Shown here in pieces: positions 24,701 through 32,301 of a stretch of 64,000 nucleotides of DNA. This DNA is from Pelagimonas sp050633425 (GTDB lineage Bacteria; Pseudomonadota; Alphaproteobacteria; Rhodobacterales; Rhodobacteraceae), in the NCBI RefSeq assembly GCF_050633425.1, contig NZ_JBOEGM010000002.1, positions 186,001 to 250,000 on the forward strand. Direction: 5' to 3'. Both the position numbers and the translations under genes were made by a program. Numbering within the stretch: position 1 is the first letter of the stretch; each line of letters opens with the position of its first letter. A model generated the notes under the pieces. The model was not told the DNA's origin. It saw nothing but the letters and a program-made list of their open reading frames with translations, and searched no databases.

Positions 24701-26281
24701 CGTCATTCGACCAAGGGCGTGACGCTGATTTCGCCTCCTCCGCATCACGACATCTATTCGATCGAAGACCTTGCGCAGCTGATCTATGACCTCAAGCAGA
24801 TCAACCCGCGTTGTAAGGTGACGGTAAAATTGGTGGCGTCTTCGGGCGTTGGCACAATTGCCGCTGGTGTGGCCAAGGCCGAAGCCGATGTGATCCTGAT
24901 TTCGGGTCACAATGGCGGCACTGGTGCATCGCCTGCGACCTCGATCAAACACGCCGGTTTGCCATGGGAAATGGGTCTGACCGAAGCGCATCAGGTTCTG
25001 GCGATGAACAAGCTGCGCGACCGGGTGACCCTGCGTACCGATGGCGGTTTGCGTACCGGGCGTGACATTGTCATGGCGGCAATGCTTGGGGCCGAGGAAT
25101 ACGGCATCGGCACCGCGGCGCTGATTGCGATGGGCTGTATCATGGTCCGTCAGTGTCAGTCCAACACCTGCCCGGTCGGGGTTTGTACGCAGGATCAAGC
25201 ACTGCGCGACAAGTTCACCGGTTCGGCGGATAAGGTTGTGAACCTGATCACCTTCTATGCGCAGGAAGTGCGTGAGATTTTGGCCTCAATCGGTGCCAAA
25301 ACTCTGGACGAGGTGATTGGCCGTGCTGATCTGTTGAGCCAGGTTTCGCGTGGGTCCGAGCATCTGGATGATCTGGATCTCAACCCGCTGTTGATCCGTG
25401 TCGATGGCTCGGACGACATCGTTTATGACCGTGATCGTGGCCGCAACGAGGTGCCTGATACGCTGGATGCGGAGATCGTGCGCGACGCGGCCCGCTTCCT
25501 TGAGGATGGCGAGAAGATGCAACTGTCATATGCGGTGATGAACACGCATCGGACCGTGGGCACACGCACGTCGTCGCATATCGTGCAGAAATTCGGCATG
25601 CGCAACGCGCTGCAGCCCGATCATTTGCACGTCAAGCTGACGGGTTCTGCGGGTCAGTCGCTGGGGGCCTTTGCGGCACCGGGGCTGAAGATCGAAGTGT
25701 CGGGTGATGCGAATGACTATGTCGGCAAGGGCCTGTCGGGGGGCACGGTTGTGGTGCGTCCTCCGCTGGTGTCGCCGCTGACCGCATCGGAGAACACCAT
25801 CATCGGCAACACGGTTTTGTACGGTGCGACAGACGGTTACCTGTTTGCAGCGGGCCGCGCCGGTGAGCGTTTTGCGGTTCGGAACTCGGGTGCGAGCGTG
25901 GTGATCGAGGGCTGTGGCAGCAACGGTTGTGAATATATGACCGGCGGTGTTGCGGTGATCCTTGGGTCGATCGGGGCGAACTTTGGTGCCGGGATGACCG
26001 GTGGCATGGCCTATCTGTATGACCCTGACGGGATGGCCGGTGACCTGATGAACATGGAAGGTTTGGTGACCTGTCCGGTGGCTGTGGCAGAATGGGAAGC
26101 GCAATTGAAGGGGCTGATTGGCCGTCACGTTGCGGAGACCGGATCGTTGAAAGCCAAGGAAATCTTGCAGAACTGGGACTTGGAAAAGGCCAATTTTGTG
26201 CAGGTTTGCCCGAAGGAAATGTTGGACAAGATTCCGCATCCATTGGGGATTGAAGGCGATTTGGCGGTTCCTGCTGAGTAA
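21746..26281 (+). CDS. gltB: Glutamate synthase (NADPH) large subunit
   Basis: 1,511 residues, full family length. A propeptide of 33 residues precedes Cys34 (HSSCGVGLAV), the N-terminal nucleophile of the class-II glutamine amidotransferase domain exposed by autocleavage. A central domain, the FMN-binding synthase barrel (SGHNGGTGASP, LRTDGGLRTGRD) and the [3Fe-4S] cysteines in CIMVRQCQSNTCPVGVC (about 1131-1147) follow, then the C-terminal GXGXG beta-helix domain. It transfers glutamine amide nitrogen to 2-oxoglutarate using electrons from GltD. The start overlaps the upstream GFA gene stop. Long open frames on the opposite strand are shadows of this gene. Confidence 0.97.
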   Translation: MTKYDENWVAAEKAKRQWMAENGLYDESEEHSSCGVGLAVSIDGKPSRKVVEAGITALKAIWHRGAVDADGKTGDGAGIHVQIPVNFFYDQVERTGHRPRKDELIAVGQVFLPRTDFGAQETCRTIVESEVLRMGYYIYGWRHVPVHVACLGEKANATRPEIEQILISNSKGVDEDQFERELYVIRRRIEKAAAAAAVGELYIASLSCRSIIYKGMMLAEQVAEFYPDLQDERFESSFAIYHQRYSTNTFPQWWLAQPFRMLAHNGEINTLKGNTNWMKSHEIRMASASFGDFAEDIKPIISNGASDSAALDGVFEVLVRAGRSAPMAKTMLVPESWSKQAVELPQAWRDMYSYCNGVMEPWDGPAALAMTDGRWVCGGLDRNGLRPMRYVVTGDGMLIAGSETGMVPTDEGTVREKGALGPGQMIAVDMKDGKLYHDTEMKDRLSSALPFGDWVKKITELDGPLGAVTEKAMFEGAQLRTRQIAAGYTVEELEQILAPMAEDGKETLASMGDDTPSAVLSKKYRPLSHYFRQNFSQVTNPPIDSLREYRVMSLKTRFGNLKNVLDESSAQTEILVLDTPFVGNAQFEELQKQFNSPCVTIDCTFEAGKGALAEGLDRIRSEAEDAVRSGSGHIILTDENVSADKVAMPMILATSAVHSHLTRKGLRTFCSLNVRSAECIDPHYFAVLIGSGATVVNAYLAEDSLADRIGRGLLDMTLTEAVSKYRDAVDQGLLKIMSKMGISVISSYRGGLNFEAVGLSRAMCAEFFPGMISRISGIGLGGLQKKAEEIHALGFKQAQDVLPIGGFYKSRKSGETHAWGAQSMHLLQSACDRASYELWKTYSKAMQANPPIHLRDLLAIKPLGEPINIEEVESITSIRKRFVTPGMSLGALSPEAHKTLNVAMNRIGAKSDSGEGGEDPAHFVPEPNGDNPSAKIKQVASGRFGVTAEYLNHCEELEIKVAQGAKPGEGGQLPGMKVTDLIARLRHSTKGVTLISPPPHHDIYSIEDLAQLIYDLKQINPRCKVTVKLVASSGVGTIAAGVAKAEADVILISGHNGGTGASPATSIKHAGLPWEMGLTEAHQVLAMNKLRDRVTLRTDGGLRTGRDIVMAAMLGAEEYGIGTAALIAMGCIMVRQCQSNTCPVGVCTQDQALRDKFTGSADKVVNLITFYAQEVREILASIGAKTLDEVIGRADLLSQVSRGSEHLDDLDLNPLLIRVDGSDDIVYDRDRGRNEVPDTLDAEIVRDAARFLEDGEKMQLSYAVMNTHRTVGTRTSSHIVQKFGMRNALQPDHLHVKLTGSAGQSLGAFAAPGLKIEVSGDANDYVGKGLSGGTVVVRPPLVSPLTASENTIIGNTVLYGATDGYLFAAGRAGERFAVRNSGASVVIEGCGSNGCEYMTGGVAVILGSIGANFGAGMTGGMAYLYDPDGMAGDLMNMEGLVTCPVAVAEWEAQLKGLIGRHVAETGSLKAKEILQNWDLEKANFVQVCPKEMLDKIPHPLGIEGDLAVPAE

Positions 26282-26676
26282 GCCCGGTTGGCGGCGCTGT
26301 TTGCTGCGCAAAGGCGCCCCGCCCACCGTCCCATAGCGAAACCGCGAGGCCCCGTTGATTTGACCTGTTGGTCGGATTGGCGGGGCTTTGCATTGCGTGG
26401 GGCAAAATACCGGGGTTAAACGGGGGGCAAACGTGGGGTCTATACGCAGGGTCAAAAACCTCAATTTTGACATAAGTTTTCCATGGCTCCGGCAGATTGA
26501 GCGGGCAAGGTGAGGCTATTCAAACGTTGAGAGTTACAGAGTGTCCCGGTTTTTGAGTGTGGTCGCAGTGTCCGGACGCCGCTGTTTGACAGTCTGGAAA
26601 ATGGCACCCCGTGTGCGTGGGGTGTCTTGCTATTTCACGCTTTGTTTAACATGGGCTGGCGGTGTAGGACGGTGCC
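26282..26676. other. 395-base intergenic region between gltB and mtgA with three hairpins
   Basis: AGGCCCCG (26347-26354) pairs with CGGGGCTT (26381-26388) and is followed by a short T run, a likely gltB terminator. GTCAAAA-N7-TTTTGAC (26451-26471) is a perfect dyad, and GGCACCCC-N8-GGGGTGTC (26603-26626) another, just upstream of mtgA. A transcript between the last two is conceivable but unsupported. No coding frame here convinces me. Confidence 0.5.
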
Positions 26677-27417
26677 ATGGCAGCTAAGAAAACATCCAAG
26701 AAGACAGGTAAGGCGCTTAAGCCAAAGGCCGGGGAGCGTAAGTTTCGCCCGCTGCGTTGGCTATTGCGCAAGGCGGTTTGGGCAGGGGTGATTGCGATGG
26801 GTCTGATGGTTTTGGCGGTGGTGATTTACGCCGGACTGAACCCGCCGACAACGCACACGATGTGGTCGGAAGGGCGGCGCTTGGGCGCTGGGGTTGATCA
26901 GCACTGGGTCGATGCGGATGAGGTTGCGCCGGTGATGTTGCGTTCGGTTGTTGCGGCGGAGGATGCGAATTTCTGCAACCACTGGGGCTTTGATATGAAT
27001 GCGATCCGGGCGGCGATTGCCGATGGCGCGCGGCGCGGTGGCAGCACAATTTCGCAGCAGGTGGTGAAGAACGTCTATTTCTGGCAGGAGCGCAGTTACG
27101 TGCGCAAGGCGCTGGAGGGGGTGATGACCCCGATGGTTGAGGCGGTTTGGAGCAAGCGGCGGATACTGGAAGTCTATGTAAATGTTGCGGAATTTGATGA
27201 GGGTGTGTTTGGGGTTGAGGCCGCAGCACGGCATTATTTCGGTGTTGGGCCGGATCAGTTGAGCGCGCGTCAGGCGGCTTTGTTGGCGGCCGTGTTGCCA
27301 AGTCCGAAGAAACGCAGTGCATCGCGGCCCTCGGGGTTTGTGGCGAAGCGCGCCCGGATCATTCAGGACGGAGCCGCGACGATCAAACGGGACGGGCGCG
27401 CGGATTGTTTTGAATAA
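26677..27417 (+). CDS. mtgA: Monofunctional peptidoglycan glycosyltransferase
   Basis: 246 residues. A basic N terminus (KKTSKKTGKALKPK) precedes one transmembrane helix at about residues 32-54. The glycosyltransferase family 51 domain follows: VVAAEDANFCNHWGFD (catalytic Glu in the AEDxxFxxHxG motif), RGGSTISQQVVKN and RILEVYVNVAEFDEGVFGVEAAARHYFG. There is no transpeptidase domain, so it is MtgA-type. It polymerises lipid II glycan strands on the periplasmic side of the inner membrane. The ribosome site before 26677 is weak (GGACGG). Confidence 0.94.
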   Translation: MAAKKTSKKTGKALKPKAGERKFRPLRWLLRKAVWAGVIAMGLMVLAVVIYAGLNPPTTHTMWSEGRRLGAGVDQHWVDADEVAPVMLRSVVAAEDANFCNHWGFDMNAIRAAIADGARRGGSTISQQVVKNVYFWQERSYVRKALEGVMTPMVEAVWSKRRILEVYVNVAEFDEGVFGVEAAARHYFGVGPDQLSARQAALLAAVLPSPKKRSASRPSGFVAKRARIIQDGAATIKRDGRADCFE

Positions 27418-27470
27418 ACTTAGGTGGTTAGATGGATTTCCGACAGTGTTAGGTATTGCATGATTTGGAA

Positions 27471-27779
27471 ATGGCGGCCCGTGTTTTGGAGCAGGCGTGC
27501 TTTGACACCCCAGCCGTAGACCGGGACGGCTTTATTGATTCAAACGAGGCGCGATTGCGCTGGGAGCAGAGTTTTAGCAACGAGACTTGGATAGCGATGG
27601 CCAGCCTGGATGAGGATCCACAGCGGGGCTTATTGGCTTGGGTGGTTTTGCTGACCGGAGCGGTCCTTGGGGCTGAGGCGGCGCGCGGGCTGGACTGGAT
27701 TTGGGTCGAAAATCGAGCGTTTTTAGTCGCGCGCCAGCGAGCATTGGGGCGGCGACAATGCAGGCGGTTGCGTGGGTGA
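27471..27779 (+). CDS. Hypothetical protein, possibly the N-terminal part of the next gene
   Basis: 102 residues from ATG 27471; a TTG at 27456 would add five. The product has natural-looking composition (NEARLRWEQSFSNETW, then a hydrophobic WVVLLTGAVLGAEAARGLDW stretch), but there is no good ribosome site and I recognise no family. The last 22 bases overlap the next gene in another frame. A single frameshift near 27740-27757 would join the two into one reading frame, so this may be a broken or misread gene. Real coding status is uncertain. Confidence 0.3.
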   Translation: MAARVLEQACFDTPAVDRDGFIDSNEARLRWEQSFSNETWIAMASLDEDPQRGLLAWVVLLTGAVLGAEAARGLDWIWVENRAFLVARQRALGRRQCRRLRG

Positions 27780-28300
27780 ACCGATTTGACCATGAGAGTT
27801 TTGCGCCAATGCCGGAGGCGGATGCCTATCTGTCGCGGTCGTTGGCGGAGGTTGAGGCGTTTTTGATCCCTATCGCAAAAGCGATGACGGTGGCAGAGGT
27901 CGATCAGATCGCCCGGTTGGATGGTGGCGGGATGGATTGGCAAAAACACAAAACGGCTTTGCAGGGCGTGCTAGCGCGGGCAGATGTGTCTTACCCAAAG
28001 GACGATCGGACATGGTATCCAGCGGAAGTGGTGGAGGCGGCGGCACATATTATGGGAGCGGCTGGGCGTGCACCTGCGATGGCGATTGTGCTGCTGGATG
28101 CGATCCGAAACGGCGATGATCGTGCCAACACAGAATTTTACTATGCCACTCAATCGCACAAGCTTTGGGCGCTGCCGAGTGAGGCGCGCCGGGCTTTGAT
28201 GGCCGGATTTCGCTATATGTATGAGAGCGAACCTTGGACCCCTGTTCCGCCACCGCGGCCGCCGTTGGGGCGGCCTGCGGCATTGGATTGGGCGGTTTAA
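27758..28300 (+). CDS. Hypothetical protein, mostly helical
   Basis: 180 residues from ATG 27758, without a strong ribosome site. The sequence looks helical with DRTWYPAEVVEAAAHIMGAAGRAPAMAIVLLDAI and ends in a proline-rich tail (WTPVPPPRPPLGRP). No signal peptide or membrane segment is evident. I cannot name a family. It overlaps the preceding hypothetical frame and is followed by a convergent tpm gene about 100 bases on. Confidence 0.55.
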   Translation: MQAVAWVNRFDHESFAPMPEADAYLSRSLAEVEAFLIPIAKAMTVAEVDQIARLDGGGMDWQKHKTALQGVLARADVSYPKDDRTWYPAEVVEAAAHIMGAAGRAPAMAIVLLDAIRNGDDRANTEFYYATQSHKLWALPSEARRALMAGFRYMYESEPWTPVPPPRPPLGRPAALDWAV

Positions 28301-28400
28301 GGGCGCGGCGACTTGGCCCGCGTCTGTGTGCTCTGGTCTTGTTGAGACAAGCGGTGCGGCGGGGCAAATTCCGTACACGGAGTTTAGCCGCGCGCTGCCA

Positions 28401-29039
28401 TTAGGTGGGCGACAAAAGCCAAGTTTGTTCAAGGCCTTGGGTGCGCTGTCCGAGCGGGCCATCCAGCGGGTGTTCGGCCAGTTTATCCAGCCGGTATTGT
28501 GCGGCGTAGTGGTCCGTGAGTTCGGACAGAGGCACCGAAAAGGGCGGGCCGTCTGAAAGCGTTTGGTCGTAGTCGAAGCCAATCAGCAATTGCGGCGCAG
28601 TGGCGGTGATTTTGCTCAGGTGCGCCGCGTAGAGAGGCCGGGTTTCTGGCGGCAGGGCAACAATGGCAGCGCGATCATAGATGGCGTTGACCGGGCCAAG
28701 GGTTTCGGCGCTGAGCTCAAACACATCGCCGCTAAAGAGTGTGAGATCACCGGCCCTACTACGGGTCAGGGGGCCGATTTCAGTGGTTTCAGCCGTGAGG
28801 CCGAGACGGGCAAAAACCTCGTCCACCGCGCCGGGGTGAAATTCGATGCCACTCACACGCAGCCCTTTGGACAAGAGCCAATCTATGTCGATCGTTTTGC
28901 CGCAAAGCGGGACAAAGATCGTGTCGCCGGGCGACAGGTTGAGCTGATCAAAATGCGTGGTGAGCAAGGGATTGGCGGCGGGTTCGTGAAAGCCGATGCG
29001 GCCTTCGGTCCAACGTGCGTGCCAAAAAGAATGTTCCAT
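28401..29039 (-). CDS. tpm: Thiopurine S-methyltransferase family protein
   Basis: 212 residues, normal for bacterial TPMT. The N-terminal FWHARWTEGRIGFHE block and the motif I VPLCGKTIDIDWL are family signatures, followed by GDVFEL, IYDRAAIVALPP and DYDQ. Bacterial relatives methylate selenium, tellurium or thiol compounds using S-adenosylmethionine; the natural substrate here is unknown. The start MEHSFW at 29039 is chosen because the family begins there; the frame stays open to 29123. Confidence 0.88.
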   Translation of the reverse strand: MEHSFWHARWTEGRIGFHEPAANPLLTTHFDQLNLSPGDTIFVPLCGKTIDIDWLLSKGLRVSGIEFHPGAVDEVFARLGLTAETTEIGPLTRSRAGDLTLFSGDVFELSAETLGPVNAIYDRAAIVALPPETRPLYAAHLSKITATAPQLLIGFDYDQTLSDGPPFSVPLSELTDHYAAQYRLDKLAEHPLDGPLGQRTQGLEQTWLLSPT

Positions 29040-29210
29040 GAGGGGCCTCATCTGCGTTTGCGTGACGCAAAGGGGGATAAAACTTGAACCATGGTTTAGG
29101 TCAAGCATTGTTTTGCCGGGCAAAGGATTCCACCCATCTGGGGAGTTGAAACCCGCGTGGTTTCGCGGATATTAGAACAGGTGTTTCCCGTATCAGGATA
29201 AGTGTCGCAC

Positions 29211-29876
29211 ATGGCCAAACTCTATCACGTTCCTCTCTCGCCGTTTTGCCGCAAGGTGCGGCTGTCTCTGGCTGAGAAAAAGATTGAATGCGAGTTGGTG
29301 GAAGAGCGCTATTGGGAGCAGGACGCTGATTTTCTGCGTCGCAACCCGGCGGCCAAGGTGCCGGTTCTGAAGATCGACGGCAAAACCATGGCCGAGAGCG
29401 CTGCGATTTGCGAATGGATCGAGGAGAAATACCCTGAGCCGAGCCTGATGCCGAAATCGGCGGATGCGCGATATGAAGTGCGCCGGATTGTCAGCTGGTT
29501 TGACGATAAGTTTCACCATGAGGTGACGTCGAAGCTTTTGTATGAACGGGTCAACAAGAAGATCATGAAGGCCGGTTTCCCCGATAGCGGCAATGTCAAA
29601 GCCGGGGCAAAAGCGGTGAAATATCACCTCGATTACATGGCGTGGCTGTTGGATCACCGGCGTTGGTTGGCGGGGGATTCGATGACCTTGGCGGATTTCG
29701 CTGCGGCGGCGCATTTGTCATCGCTGGATTACATTTCGGACGTGGATTGGAACCGGTCTGAGGTGGTCAAAGATTGGTACGCCAAGATCAAGTCGCGCCC
29801 TGCGTTTCGGGCGATTTTGCAAGATCAGGTGCCGGGATTCCCGCCACCTGCGCATTATGCCGATTTGGATTTTTGA
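29211..29876 (+). CDS. Glutathione S-transferase family protein
   Basis: 221 residues. The N-terminal thioredoxin-like domain shows PLSPFCRKVRLSLAEK, a cis-proline in AKVPVLKIDG and the glutathione-binding ESAAICEWIEE. The helical C-terminal domain has a LAGDSMTLADFAAAAHL N-capping box motif. It is cytosolic and substrate unknown; the SPFC start places it among the omega/beta-like bacterial GSTs. ATG 29211 is used; a GTG at 29202 would add three residues. The gene is 87 bases upstream of queG. Confidence 0.88.
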   Translation: MAKLYHVPLSPFCRKVRLSLAEKKIECELVEERYWEQDADFLRRNPAAKVPVLKIDGKTMAESAAICEWIEEKYPEPSLMPKSADARYEVRRIVSWFDDKFHHEVTSKLLYERVNKKIMKAGFPDSGNVKAGAKAVKYHLDYMAWLLDHRRWLAGDSMTLADFAAAAHLSSLDYISDVDWNRSEVVKDWYAKIKSRPAFRAILQDQVPGFPPPAHYADLDF

Positions 29877-29963
29877 TGTGATGCGATGGGCCGGGGCCAT
29901 GTGTGGCCAGGTCGGGCGTCATCTGTGCTGTCCGAGATCGGGTATTATGAGCCAGACGTCCGC

Positions 29964-31016
29964 ATGAGTGATTTGAAAGCGGAATTGGTGGCACAGGCGG
30001 CTGAGGTCGGGTTTTCGGCGGCGCGGATTTGTCGGCCGGATGCGGTGCCCGAGGTGATGGAGCGGTTACAGGCGTTTTTGGATGATGGGCGGCATGGTCA
30101 GATGGGTTGGCTTGCCGATCGGGTGCATTGGCGTGGGGCGCCGGATGTGTTGTGGCCCGAGGCGCGATCGGTGATTATGCTGGCCGAAAATTATGGGCCC
30201 GATGTCGATCCGCGCGCGGTTTTGGAGCAGAAAGATCGCGGGGCGATCAGCGTTTATGCCCAAAACAAAGACTATCATGATGTTGCCAAGAAGCGGCTCA
30301 AGCGGCTGGGGCGTTGGTTGATTGACGCGGCGCGGCGTGACGGCGACGAGATCGAAATCAAGGTGTTTGTTGATACGGCTCCGGTGCCGGAGAAGGCGTT
30401 GGGCATGGCGGCTGGCTTGGGCTGGCAGGGCAAGCATAGCAATCTGGTGAGCCGGGAGCTGGGGTCTTGGTTCTTTCTGGGGGCGATTTTTACGACGCTG
30501 GAGTTGGAGCCGGACGCGGCCGGGATTGATCGCTGCGGACAGTGCCGCGCCTGTTTGGATGTGTGCCCCACTGATGCGTTTCCGGCCCCCTATCAGGTGG
30601 ATGCGCGGCGCTGTATTTCCTACCTGACGATTGAGCATAAGGGGCCGGTTGCACAAGAGCTGCGCAAGGGGCTTGGCAATCACATTTATGGTTGTGACGA
30701 TTGTTTGGCCGCCTGTCCGTGGAACAAGTTTGCGCAGGTGGCCTCCGAGATGAAATACCATGCGCGAGACGAGCTTTTGGCCCCGAAATTGGCGGAGTTG
30801 GCGGCGCTGGATGATGCCGGGTTTCGGGCGTTTTTCTCGGGTTCGCCGATCAAGCGGATTGGGCGGAACAGGTTTGTGCGCAATGTGCTGTATGCGATTG
30901 GGAATTCGGGAGAGGCGGGGTTGGTTCCGGTGGCGCAGCGCCTGTGCGACGATCCCGATGAAGCGGTTGCCGATGCGGCGCGATGGGCGGTTGGGGAACT
31001 CGTTACGGGGCCCTAG
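29964..31016 (+). CDS. queG: Epoxyqueuosine reductase QueG
   Basis: 350 residues from MSDLKAELV. The cobalamin-binding N-terminal half contains VFVDTAPVPEKALGMAAGLGWQGKH, a QueG hallmark. Two [4Fe-4S] clusters are predicted from CGQCRACLDVCPTDAF and CDDCLAACPWN, and a HEAT-like C terminus ends the protein. QueG reduces epoxyqueuosine to queuosine in the tRNA anticodon wobble position. In-frame codons upstream to 29886 are not family-like. The hairpin just after the stop could be a terminator. Confidence 0.95.
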   Translation: MSDLKAELVAQAAEVGFSAARICRPDAVPEVMERLQAFLDDGRHGQMGWLADRVHWRGAPDVLWPEARSVIMLAENYGPDVDPRAVLEQKDRGAISVYAQNKDYHDVAKKRLKRLGRWLIDAARRDGDEIEIKVFVDTAPVPEKALGMAAGLGWQGKHSNLVSRELGSWFFLGAIFTTLELEPDAAGIDRCGQCRACLDVCPTDAFPAPYQVDARRCISYLTIEHKGPVAQELRKGLGNHIYGCDDCLAACPWNKFAQVASEMKYHARDELLAPKLAELAALDDAGFRAFFSGSPIKRIGRNRFVRNVLYAIGNSGEAGLVPVAQRLCDDPDEAVADAARWAVGELVTGP

Positions 31017-31017
31017 A

Positions 31018-31046
31018 GGGGCGTCAGGCTGCCATCCCGACGCCCC
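31018..31046 (+). terminator. Hairpin after queG
   Basis: GGGGCGTC (31018-31025) and GACGCCCC (31039-31046) form a perfect 8-bp stem starting one base after the queG stop. No T run follows, so termination is likely but not certain. Confidence 0.45.
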
Positions 31047-31210
31047 AGGTAATAGCCTAGTTCTTGGGAGAAATAGGGCTGTCACCCGGCATCGTACATA
31101 GGCGACAGCAAGCGATTTTGCGAGTCTTTCTCAAACATTCGTGATCGGAGTTACGTGACGGTTTGCATCGGAGCCACAGGCGCCTTTATTTAAGGCACAG
31201 GAGAACGCGC

Positions 31211-31660
31211 ATGACACAATATGAAAAACGGGCTGAGGTGATTGAGACTTTGACACCCGAACAGTTTCGGGTCACCCAGCAAAATGGCACTGAGCGTCCG
31301 GGGACGGGGGCCTATTTGAACAATAAGACGTCTGGGATTTACGTTGATATCGTCTCGGGGGAGCCGTTATTTGCGTCGGCTGCCAAATACGAGAGCGGCT
31401 GTGGCTGGCCGAGTTTTGTCAAACCGATTGAGCCGGATAACGTGGTTGAGCTGCGCGATACCAGCGCTGGGATGATCCGTACCGAAGTGCGGTCACGCCA
31501 TGGCGACAGCCATTTGGGGCATGTGTTTCCCGACGGGCCGATGGAGCAGGGCGGGCTGCGCTATTGCATCAACTCGGCGGCGCTGCGGTTTATTGCCAAG
31601 GAAGACATGGAGGCCGAAGGCTATGGCCAATATGTCGGGCAAGTGGAGGATTTGGCATGA
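31211..31660 (+). CDS. msrB: Peptide-methionine (R)-S-oxide reductase
   Basis: 149 residues. ESGCGWPSF, HLGHVFPDGP and the catalytic cysteine in RYCINSAALRF define MsrB. The structural-zinc CxxC pairs found in many MsrB proteins are not visible, so this is the zinc-free form. It repairs the R epimer of methionine sulfoxide in proteins. ATG 31211 follows CACAGGAGAACGCGC. The stop overlaps the msrA start (ATGA), so the two repair enzymes are made together. Confidence 0.95.
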   Translation: MTQYEKRAEVIETLTPEQFRVTQQNGTERPGTGAYLNNKTSGIYVDIVSGEPLFASAAKYESGCGWPSFVKPIEPDNVVELRDTSAGMIRTEVRSRHGDSHLGHVFPDGPMEQGGLRYCINSAALRFIAKEDMEAEGYGQYVGQVEDLA

Positions 31661-32154
31661 GCGAACGCGCGGTTTTGGCGGGCGGATGTTTCTGGGGCAT
31701 GCAGGACTTGATCCGCAAGCTGCCGGGCGTGGAAAAAACGCGGGTTGGCTATACGGGCGGTGACGTTCCCAATGCCACCTATCGCAACCACGGCACCCAT
31801 GCCGAAGGGATCGAAATTTGGTTTGATCCCAACAAAACTTCGTATCGCAAGCTGCTGGAGCTTTTCTTTCAGATCCACGATCCGACGACGGTGAACCGGC
31901 AGGGCAATGACATGGGACTGTCGTATCGCTCGGCGATTTACTTTGTCGATGACGCTCAGCGGCAAGAGGCGCTGAACACCATCGCCGACGTTGAGGCGAG
32001 CGGGTTGTGGCCGGGCAAAGTGGTGACCGAAGTGGAACCCGTGAGCGATTTTTGGGAAGCGGAACCAGAGCATCAGGATTATCTGGAGCGTTTGCCAAAC
32101 GGCTATACCTGCCATTTTGCGCGGCCCGATTGGGTGTTGCCAAAACGCGGATAG
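31657..32154 (+). CDS. msrA: Peptide-methionine (S)-S-oxide reductase
   Basis: 165 residues. The catalytic motif GGCFWGMQ lies at residues 9-16, followed by VGYTGG, HAEGIEIWFDP, FFQIHDPTTVNRQGNDMG and YRSAIYF, all MsrA signatures. It reduces the S epimer of methionine sulfoxide and complements MsrB. There is no signal peptide, so both act in the cytoplasm. The gene ends 148 bases before a convergent gene, with a strong hairpin in between. Confidence 0.95.
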   Translation: MSERAVLAGGCFWGMQDLIRKLPGVEKTRVGYTGGDVPNATYRNHGTHAEGIEIWFDPNKTSYRKLLELFFQIHDPTTVNRQGNDMGLSYRSAIYFVDDAQRQEALNTIADVEASGLWPGKVVTEVEPVSDFWEAEPEHQDYLERLPNGYTCHFARPDWVLPKRG

Positions 32155-32175
32155 CTTTGCGTTCAAGGACAAGGA

Positions 32176-32214
32176 CCACCAAGCCTGCGGCCCAATGGAG
32201 CGCGGGCTTGGTGG
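32176..32214. terminator. Bidirectional terminator-like hairpin
   Basis: CCACCAAGCC and GGCTTGGTGG form a perfect 10-bp stem with a 19-base loop, between the convergent msrA and the repeat-protein gene. No long T run follows on either strand, so it may be a weak terminator or an RNA-stabilising end. Confidence 0.5.
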
Positions 32215-32301
32215 GCGCATTTGGTTTCCTGAATTATGCGCCCTGGTTTATGCGCCTGACAAATCGGCCCTGTCATATAGGCCTCTGTCTTGCAGGGGTG
32301 A

